This document shows positions 59,659-64,000 of a stretch of 64,000 nt of DNA, one piece after another. The notes beneath the pieces are model-generated. The model saw only the letters and a list, made by a program, of their open reading frames with translations, ran no database searches and had not been told where the DNA came from. The stretch is from Antedon mediterranea (lineage: Eukaryota > Echinodermata > Crinoidea > Comatulida > Antedonidae), in the NCBI RefSeq assembly GCF_964355755.1, contig NC_092671.1:24295070-24359069 (forward strand). The letters run 5' to 3'. The position numbers and the translations under genes were made by a program. Position 1 is the stretch's first letter; every line of letters starts with the position of its first letter.

Positions 59659-60909
59659 ACTGTGTATTCGAGAACCATCTGTGGACACGACCATCTAGTT
59701 CATACAATGTAATATATTACTCTTGTAAGCTTATAGATTACATCGTTTCTTAATATTTGAATACACTATTTGTAGCATTGACGTCTGACCTAAAATGTTT
59801 AAATAATTTTGTTTATAATCTCTGACTTGTGCAGTAGTTTGAATATATTTGATTCGTGTGTTCATTTGTAATATTACAGGTTTATTTTTGTTATTGTATT
59901 GTTCAACGTATATTTCAGCCTTTTGACTGCTGATATGTCTTTGTATTTTTACACTTAGGCCTATATAAAGTAAAAATAACATTATTGTACATTTTCACCT
60001 TTTTTCTTCCAGGGCAAAAATCTAAAATATTGTTCGTGTTAATATTGATTTCGTTTGGTTTATGTGAACAAATTTTGTGCGATACAATACGATGTGGTTC
60101 TGAATTCAGAACAGCAGTACGAACAGTTTGCAGGTCAAAACGCAGTTTAGATCGGAATAAAGGTATTTTATATACAATTTAAATCATTTCCTTGCATGTA
60201 ATACAGCCTTTTTTACTAATTTTGTCACAACTTCAATTATCGACTTAAGGACAATTATAATCTCTTAATAATGTGTTTACGTTATGTTTGAATTTCGCAT
60301 ACGGTGTAATAAATCACCTGCATATCATTGCTATACTACTGTGTTATTGAGTTTTCATGTTACATTAAAAGCAACACAAACCAACAGACTGGAATTTTTC
60401 TTTTATTTGGAAATATGGTTTTTACTGTTTTTATTTAAATTGTTCAAAGCCCCAACGTCAAACCACACAGCATGATTTTCCAAATCGGTTTATCTGTAAT
60501 CTGTTTTTTATTTGGAAACTGGGTATGTTATCTGAATCGAATTTATATACTATAGTAGTAGTTTAGGCCTAATGGTATTTATATACTGTGTTTAATGTTA
60601 ATTCCATAAGATATAATAGATAATGGAAATTAACAATACTATGGATAACATACAATATGGGGCTCAGACTTAAACTAAGAAATATATTTATTTCTAATAA
60701 TTGCATTATAAACTGATTTTTTTCTGTTTGTTTTCACAGCATTATTAGGAAACCTTCGGAAAAGATTTCAAACATTGAGCGAATGGTCAAGAAGAAACAA
60801 CAAACCATTTTCACGTTTACGGAAGAGTACCGGTAGTTATTCAGGCCCTCATGACTTTTGTTGCACTCGTGGTTGTTCCGATTTATTTATACGAACAGAA
60901 ATCTGCTAA
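45979..60909 (+). CDS. Insulin/relaxin-family peptide precursor (3-exon model: 45979-45985, 60013-60162, 60740-60909)
   Basis: Secreted hormone precursor with signal peptide, B chain, C-peptide and A chain. The mature product would be an A-B heterodimer held by disulfides, acting through a receptor of the insulin or relaxin type. The joined model gives 108 residues. It begins MEGQKSKILFVLILISFGLC (signal peptide), then a B chain with CGSEFRTAVRTVC (C-x11-C). A KR site follows, then a C-peptide with RKR, RR and RLRK basic sites. The A chain ends CCTRGCSDLFIRTEIC, exactly CC-x3-C-x8-C, with the Gly-Cys typical of relaxin-like peptides. The intron at 60163 is phase 1 in the C-peptide, as in insulin genes generally. 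The last two exons are secure. The first is inferred from phase, Kozak context and a gtaagt donor. Confidence 0.75.
45990..46515. other. Proposed first intron of the peptide gene, 5' part
   Basis: AT-rich with an (TTAA)n run at 46299-46325. Nothing else was recognised. Confidence 0.35.
46519..46543. repeat. (GAAA)n microsatellite
   Basis: About six GAAA units directly abut the inverted-repeat element. Confidence 0.85.
46544..46802. repeat. Palindromic repeat with (TA)n core
   Basis: TTTCAGTATTTCACTGGGCG and TTTAGAATTAATGTTCTGTG (46550-46590) reappear as complements at 46752-46795. Between them lie TA microsatellites and a second, partial inverted piece (ATCAGGCACAGAACACA, 46706-46723). This looks like element ends in head-to-head arrangement. 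Confidence 0.75.
46745..47945. mobile_element. ~1.2-kb foldback element with ~110-bp inverted ends
   Basis: AACACATTAGGCAAAGAACA onward to about 46855 matches the complement of about 47833-47945. Shared blocks are TCTAAACCGCCCGG, CTGAAATTTAATTAATTAAT, ACGATAA.GATGAGG and CTGTGAGAATGA. The interior has no transposase. It includes a tRNA-like segment at 47768-47838 adjacent to the right arm. No clear target duplication was found because both flanks are TA-rich. Confidence 0.7.
47768..47838 (+). repeat. tRNA-like sequence (SINE-derived or tRNA pseudogene)
   Basis: The D arm (GTCT/GGAC), a 5-bp anticodon stem TCTGC/GCAGA with loop ATATCAA, and the T arm CCGGG-TTCGAAT-CTCGG all fold. The anticodon would be AUC. 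The 3' TTGGGGC has no complementary 5' strand, so there is no acceptor stem, and it is not a functional tRNA by this reading. Confidence 0.6.
47950..48690. other. Intergenic or intronic, nothing recognised
   Basis: No coding signal or identifiable element. Confidence 0.35.
48695..49496 (-). mobile_element. Composite GTCGCGTG element with two (CCGA)n tracts, copy 2
   Basis: Complement of the arrangement at 39125-39895. It starts AACAAGGCCAACAGCCATTA, has CCGA/CAGA tracts at 48745-48811 and 49415-49461, and ends TCGCTTCCACGCGACTAAAA. The CpG-rich body between the tracts is diverged from copy 1. Confidence 0.8.
49500..50100. other. AT-rich sequence, nothing recognised
   Basis: No exon or element identified. 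Confidence 0.35.
50740..51120. repeat. 73-bp tandem repeat array, left arm
   Basis: Units containing GGAAATTACCTGCCATCAAT and ATGATGGAGTATGATTATAG start at 50748, 50821, 50894 and 50967, an exact 73-base period, with more diverged units before and after. Confidence 0.9.
51150..51508 (-). pseudogene. Inverted partial copy of the element ORF's 3' end
   Basis: On the minus strand it reads HIKRTHFQSLIWKKAVSPIQ, LGWELSNGKLQPV and IEMIYCGCKTRC, nearly identical to the plus-strand ORF at 52.2-52.6 kb but interrupted. It is the left-arm mirror of that ORF's end. Confidence 0.85.
51585..52592 (+). pseudogene. Element ORF: PIN/XPG-like protein with Cys-rich tail, interrupted
   Basis: Segment 1 (51585-51770) reads NKADLARFLSEELI and GYHEEADTRLV. 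After a frameshift comes DTGVLVILVSHYQSMVSKW, then KALIPFHTISRCDTT up to about 51996. A 55-base insertion follows (52004-52058), and coding resumes SYLSGH. Segment 3 (52164-52592) reads HQHIKRAHFQALVWKKAVSP, GWELSNGKLQPV and IYCGCKTRC, with a Cys-rich end. The acidic HEEADTR / DTGVL / CDTT pattern recalls PIN/XPG-type nuclease folds in uncharacterised invertebrate mobile-element proteins. Function is inferred only. Confidence 0.65.
52004..52058. mobile_element. 55-bp hAT-like micro-MITE with 8-bp target duplication
   Basis: CAGGGAAGAGTTAAATTAC (52004-52022) is exactly complementary to GTAATTTAACTCTTCCCTG (52040-52058). The flanks are CTGATATC (51996-52003) and CTCATATC (52059-52066), an 8-base duplication with one mismatch. 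The CAGGG end and 8-bp duplication fit the hAT superfamily. Confidence 0.85.
52600..53235. repeat. ~73-80-bp tandem repeat array, right arm
   Basis: About eight units with TCCATCATATTGATGGCAGG, each followed by TAATTT(T/C)CAAAT and ACGTGTT. It is the inverted counterpart of the left-arm array but with more copies. Confidence 0.88.
54477..55239 (+). repeat. Dispersed element copy B, left part (matches 15966-16815)
   Basis: Collinear with copy A in the phospholipase D intron: CGTGCGTTATTTCTAGAATG, CACACAATAATACGAGGATA and ATGGGCCCTTGGAGAATAAA, down to CAATCGACTAT where it is interrupted by the TTAA element. Confidence 0.88.
55244..59145. mobile_element. 3.9-kb TTAA-flanked DNA element with long imperfect inverted ends
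   Basis: GAGCCATTGTCTGTAAGAAT at 55244 mirrors ACAGACAATGGCTC ending at 59145. TTAA stands on both sides (55240-55243, 59146-59149). Copy A of the host repeat gives the uninterrupted junction. Inverted similarity continues for about 600-800 bases (AAAAGGGGTGTTTTT, CCAAAGTGGTGT and CTGGGGTAAATTT on both arms). TTAA targets are known for piggyBac and Kolobok. No transposase was recognised, so it is non-autonomous. The interior has degenerate ~180-bp tandem units (about 56560-58450, CTTAGTTACGCATAGAAACA type) and another nested element. Confidence 0.9.
56878..57408. mobile_element. 531-bp nested MITE, TA-flanked, CCTCCCGTAAG-type ends
   Basis: The left end CAGCGGCCACCTCCCTTAAC and right end CTTACGGGAGGTTCAACTG are imperfect inverted repeats. 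TA lies on both sides (56876-56877, 57409-57410). Subterminal GTAAGCGG/CCGCTTAC half-repeats occur throughout. It sits inside the tandem array of the TTAA element. A Tc1/mariner-type target is inferred from TA. Confidence 0.75.
59150..59699 (+). repeat. Dispersed element copy B, right part, with a poly(A) retroposed insert
   Basis: Resumes copy A sequence (GGGACAGTTTTAA, TTTTCCCCATCCCTCAAC, GTTTATGTAAACGACAATGT). A segment at about 59459-59656, absent from copy A, ends in AATGAAATGAAATG and about 28 A. This is a LINE-type or other retroposed 3' end. The element then closes with TGTATTCGAGAACC and GACCATCTAG. Confidence 0.8.
59705..60012. other. Intron before the peptide gene's main exon
   Basis: No ATG exon compatible with the signal peptide was found here. 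A pyrimidine tract precedes the acceptor at 60011-60012 (TTTTTTCTTCCAG). Confidence 0.5.
60013..60162 (+). CDS. Insulin/relaxin-like peptide exon: signal core, B chain, start of C-peptide
   Basis: Encodes QKSKILFVLILISFGLC (hydrophobic signal core) and EQILCDTIRCGSEFRTAVRT, then VCRSKRSLDRNK. The B-chain cysteines in CGSEFRTAVRTVC are 11 residues apart, as in all insulin-family B chains. A third cysteine six residues upstream is unusual. RSKR provides a prohormone-convertase-type site after the B chain. Entry phase is 1 (GG completes a codon), donor gtattt, exit phase 1. Confidence 0.88.
60740..60909 (+). CDS. Insulin/relaxin-like peptide exon: C-peptide and A chain
   Basis: Begins ALLGNLRKRFQTLSEWSRRN, then a basic SRLRKSTGSYSG and HDFCCTRGCSDLFIRTEIC with TAA at 60907. 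The A-chain signature CC-x3-C-x8-C is exact and the precursor stops right after the last Cys, as in relaxins and insulins. Acceptor TTTTCACAG. The C-peptide is short and rich in basic cleavage sites. Confidence 0.9.
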
Positions 60910-61029
60910 AACCCTACGAATTTTATTTAAACATAATATGTTAAATAACCATTGTTTATCAATTTTAAAAATATTTCTTTTAAACGCTTCATTTGTCATA
61001 TTATTTATGCAGTAATAAGAAACTGAACC

Positions 61030-62752
61030 TAAAACATTGTGTGTTTTAAATGCAGAAGCAAAGTCATGTGTTACAGTTAATGGTCATTTATCTTGTTTTT
61101 TCTTGTATTAAGAGGATGTAGACAAGGAGACCCACTATTGCCATATATTTTTATTCTGTGTGCAGAAATACTTGGGGATATGGTGAGACAAAACCAACAA
61201 ATCAGAGGTTACCAGTTAGATGGGTTAAATATTTCTATAAAGCAATATGCAGATGACACGACATTTATTTTAAATGGTTCAAAAGAGTCTTTTCAGAACA
61301 CACTCTCTACTCTTGAAAAATTTTCAAAAATGTCAGGACTGCAGATAAATGTTGAAAAATCAGTAGCCATATGAATTGGGGCAAGAAAATACAGTAACAT
61401 AAAATTATGCCCAGAGTTTGATCTCAAATGGGAAAAACGATATTTTAAACTACTCGGAATACATTTCTCACTTGACCTTAATGAAATGCTAGACCTAAAT
61501 TATGGACCTGCAGTAGACAAAATTAACAAGCTTGTAGAGGTGTGGTCGAAAAGAAGGCTGACAGTTTTAGGTAGAATTGTTGTATGTAAATCTTTGATGC
61601 TATCAAAACTTAACTATCTGTTTAATGCTTTACCAAACCCAGACCTGAAAACACTTCAGAAAATACATAATTCCTTTTAAAAATTTATTTGGGGTAATAA
61701 GCCAGATAGGGTTAAAAGAAATGCAATGATACAAGGATACTCAGAGGGTGGAACAAAAATGGTAGATATTTTTAGTTATGTAAAATCTGTAAAAGTAGCA
61801 TGGATGAGGAGAGTGAGACAGGATGACAATATAAATTCCATGTTCAACACTTTTGTAAAGACATCCTGTTCAATTTTCGATTATGGATCCTCTCCACTGT
61901 TGGAAATTTCTAAAAAGTTAAGCAACCCGTTTTGGAAGGATGTTTTGAATTCCTGGGCTGAATTGACAAAAATTAGAAATGCAAATTTAGACTTAAATGG
62001 AGTTTTAAGTTCATCTTTATGGAGAAATAGTGACATAAAGAGAGACAAAAAAAAACCAGTGTACTATGATAGATGGTTTAAAAAGGGAATTCGTTTTGTT
62101 AATGATCTTGTTAAAACAGATGGAGATTTTTTGAGCTATGAAGAATTTAGGTTCAAATACAACATAAAGTGTAATTACTTAGACTACCAAGGTATTATCG
62201 ATGCTATTAAGACACAGTGGAATAGACTGTTGCCGTTTAAGTGCAACATTGAAAACCCAGTAAACATAAATTATAATTTTCTATTCTATAAATGTAAATA
62301 TGGTATTAAGGGTTTCTATAAAATATTTACCTCTGATAAACTGGAAGTTTCGATGGTGAGAGAAAAGTGTTCAAAAGAAATGGAGAAAGAATTGGAAAAG
62401 GATGAATGGAAACGAATTTGCTCTTTTCCTTTCATCTCGACAAGAAATATAAAGTATCAGTGGTTTCAATATAGAATTTTAACAACAAACACCTTTCTAA
62501 AAAAAATTAAGATAAGAATTGTGATCTTTGTACTTTTTGTAAAATTTACACTGAAACAATGCAGCATATATTTTATGGTTGTATCCATGCAAATACTTTG
62601 TGGGCTTTTGTTATTCAACAAATTAAAAGCAAACAAATGAATAGGAGGAATTATAATTTAGAGAAAACCCTTACAAGTGAATGCATCTTATTTGGTAATG
62701 CTTACAATGCTGTAAATAATCTTGTCATTTTAGTAAAATATTTTATTTAGCC
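61030..62752 (+). pseudogene. L1-Tx1-like LINE ORF2, 3' half, decayed
   Basis: Reads CVTVNGHLS then RGCRQGDPLLPYIFILCAEI and QYADDTTFILNG (catalytic YADD), SGLQINVEKS, KRRLTVLGRIVVCKSL, SKLNYLFNALP and the long C-terminal domain. A Cys-rich motif CDLCTFC..ETMQHIFYGC follows near 62520-62585. This order is typical of L1/Tx1-clade LINEs. Disabling changes are a frameshift near 61100, TGA at 61372, TAA at 61678 and a frameshift near 62510. The 5' end (endonuclease, early RT) is missing. After 62752 the frame is interrupted by a MITE and resumes at 63905. Confidence 0.85.
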
Positions 62753-62754
62753 TA

Positions 62755-63902
62755 CCGTATATAAGACGCACTTTTGACACGAAAATTTGACCTCTAAATT
62801 TTGGGTGCGTCTTATACACCGGTAACTTCCTCACGCACCCTTAAAAAGCTAGTTAACAGTGTACAGTAGCTAGCTAGGAGGCCTACCTACCTAACCTAGC
62901 CTATTAAAAATAGTGTACTACTCTGCAATGTAGGCCTAGCTAGTTACTCCTGTCGAATCACGGTTGATTACCACATTGTGGTAACAAGTTTATTGAATTT
63001 TTAATTAAGGTATAAATTGTCATCCCCGACTGTAATAATTAATATTTACAGTACTTGCATGAGATATTCTATCCAGGCCAAGTACTCTCTGAACTCGCGG
63101 GTGTGTATTCTAGCAGCATGCAGCATCGCAGCACAACATATTTATGGAAGAGTCCATTAATTATGGTGGTGTCAAATTTTAACTACACAAAAACTATTTC
63201 CCTTGATCAAGGTGGTTTATTTTATTACATCTCTATGTCAACAATCCAATAAATTTAAAATCATGTAGGCGATAGTTCGTATGTCAAGCGATATCTAAAA
63301 GAGCGTGTTGTTATTGTGTTAAGTAGCTTCCCCTAATCTCATAATGTATATGGCCAACAGTGCTGGCCTCGCGGCCAGGCAAGGAGGAGCACATGGTTAG
63401 TGCTCTCCTTACTGTAAATGCATGCATGCATAGGAAAGATTTTCATATACCGTACATGATATTCCTGCTTCATTTTCAGCCCAAAAACTGAACATCGTTT
63501 AGATTGATTTTATATAATGGTCATACACACAATAAGAAGGTATATATTTAAATAATATGAAATTAAAGTTACTTAAATAGACATAGGCTAGCCCTACCCA
63601 CACAGTGCATCGTAACTGAAAAAAATATGGTAATTTCCCTTTTCACTGAACGTTCAGTTGAGACTGATTACGATGTAATAAAGGCAATCAAACAAAATTA
63701 TATCATTATTTGATTCAATAAATATGTCTCAAATTTCATTGTTTTATATGTAAAATACCATTGTTTTGATTGTAAAATGTTAAAATTTCGGCCTAGAAAT
63801 AAGTGCGTCTTATACATCGACTACATAAAAAATACTAATATTTCAGTCTCCGTTATGGGTGTGTCTTATACACAGGTGCGACTTGTACACCGAAATATAC
63901 GG
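62755..63902. mobile_element. 1148-bp MITE, inverted relative of the one at 8014-8826
   Basis: The right end complement CCGTATATTTCGGTGTACAA equals the 8.0-kb MITE's end with one change. The left end CCGTATATAAGACGCAC has lost several bases. TA flanks are at 62753-62754 and 63903-63904. Subterminal blocks AATTTAGAGGTCAAATTT and GTGTATAAGACGCACC are shared with the 8.0-kb copy. No coding content. Confidence 0.85.
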
Positions 63903-64000
63903 TACATATCTAGATGTTCTGATATTAAACCATCAAATTCAGGACTGGTTAATTTTTTAAGTCGTATTATAAAAATAGAAGAGTACTTACATTTGATAAA
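63903..64000 (+). pseudogene. Continuation of the L1-Tx1-like LINE after the MITE
   Basis: The open frame YISRCSDIKPSNSGLVNFLS, then RIIKIEEYLHL, is the expected C-terminal helix that would follow KYFI at the left side of the MITE. It runs off the window end. Confidence 0.7.

Noticed and set aside
60095-60135. Classic relaxin receptor-binding motif RxxxRxxI/V in the B chain
   Set aside because: Arginines are present as R-x3-R, but shifted by three positions relative to the cysteines compared with relaxins, so the motif cannot be claimed.

Overview
This is an AT-rich, intron-rich animal genome window with no prokaryotic character. It holds most of one large host gene, one small secreted-peptide gene, and a dense, nested layer of transposable elements. 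A marine invertebrate deuterostome, possibly an echinoderm such as a crinoid, is my best guess. The reasons are the mix of repeats (L1-Tx1-like and other LINE remnants, tRNA-derived SINEs, many TA- and TTAA-flanked foldback elements) and an insulin/relaxin-type peptide with a relaxin-like A chain. No species assignment is proven by the sequence.

6.3-36.2 kb, plus strand: a phospholipase D gene of the animal PLD1/PLD2 type (PX-PH-HKD). I can place twenty consecutive coding exons with GT-AG borders and matching phases, from the first half of the PX domain to the stop codon after the family's C-terminal Trp-Thr. They encode about 905 residues. The exons for the N-terminus before the PX domain are not recognisable in the first 6.3 kb and probably lie upstream. 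Both catalytic HKD motifs are intact. Its introns hold several pairs of inverted repeat copies, a 2.0-kb element with about 370-bp inverted ends, SINEs, LINE pieces and a hAT-type transposase remnant.

36.2-45.8 kb: no clear host gene. There are LINE ends, a composite repeat with two (TCGG)n tracts (inverted partner at 48.7-49.5 kb), a duplicated segment at 42-43.5 kb, and a possible short first exon at 40.83 kb.

45.9-60.9 kb, plus strand: a probable insulin/relaxin-family peptide gene. Two exons at 60.0-60.9 kb encode the B chain, a C-peptide with basic cleavage sites, and an A chain with the exact CC-x3-C-x8-C pattern. The intron between them is phase 1 and lies in the C-peptide, as is usual for the family. 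A tiny start exon at 45,979 fits the required phase and would complete a signal peptide. If it is correct, the gene has a 14-kb intron filled with nested transposons. One is a 4-kb palindromic element carrying a broken PIN-like ORF at 50.1-54.0 kb. Another is a 3.9-kb TTAA-flanked element inserted in an older repeat.

61.0-64.0 kb: a decayed L1-Tx1-like LINE, whose reading frame is interrupted by a 1.15-kb MITE that has an inverted relative in a phospholipase D intron at 8.0 kb.
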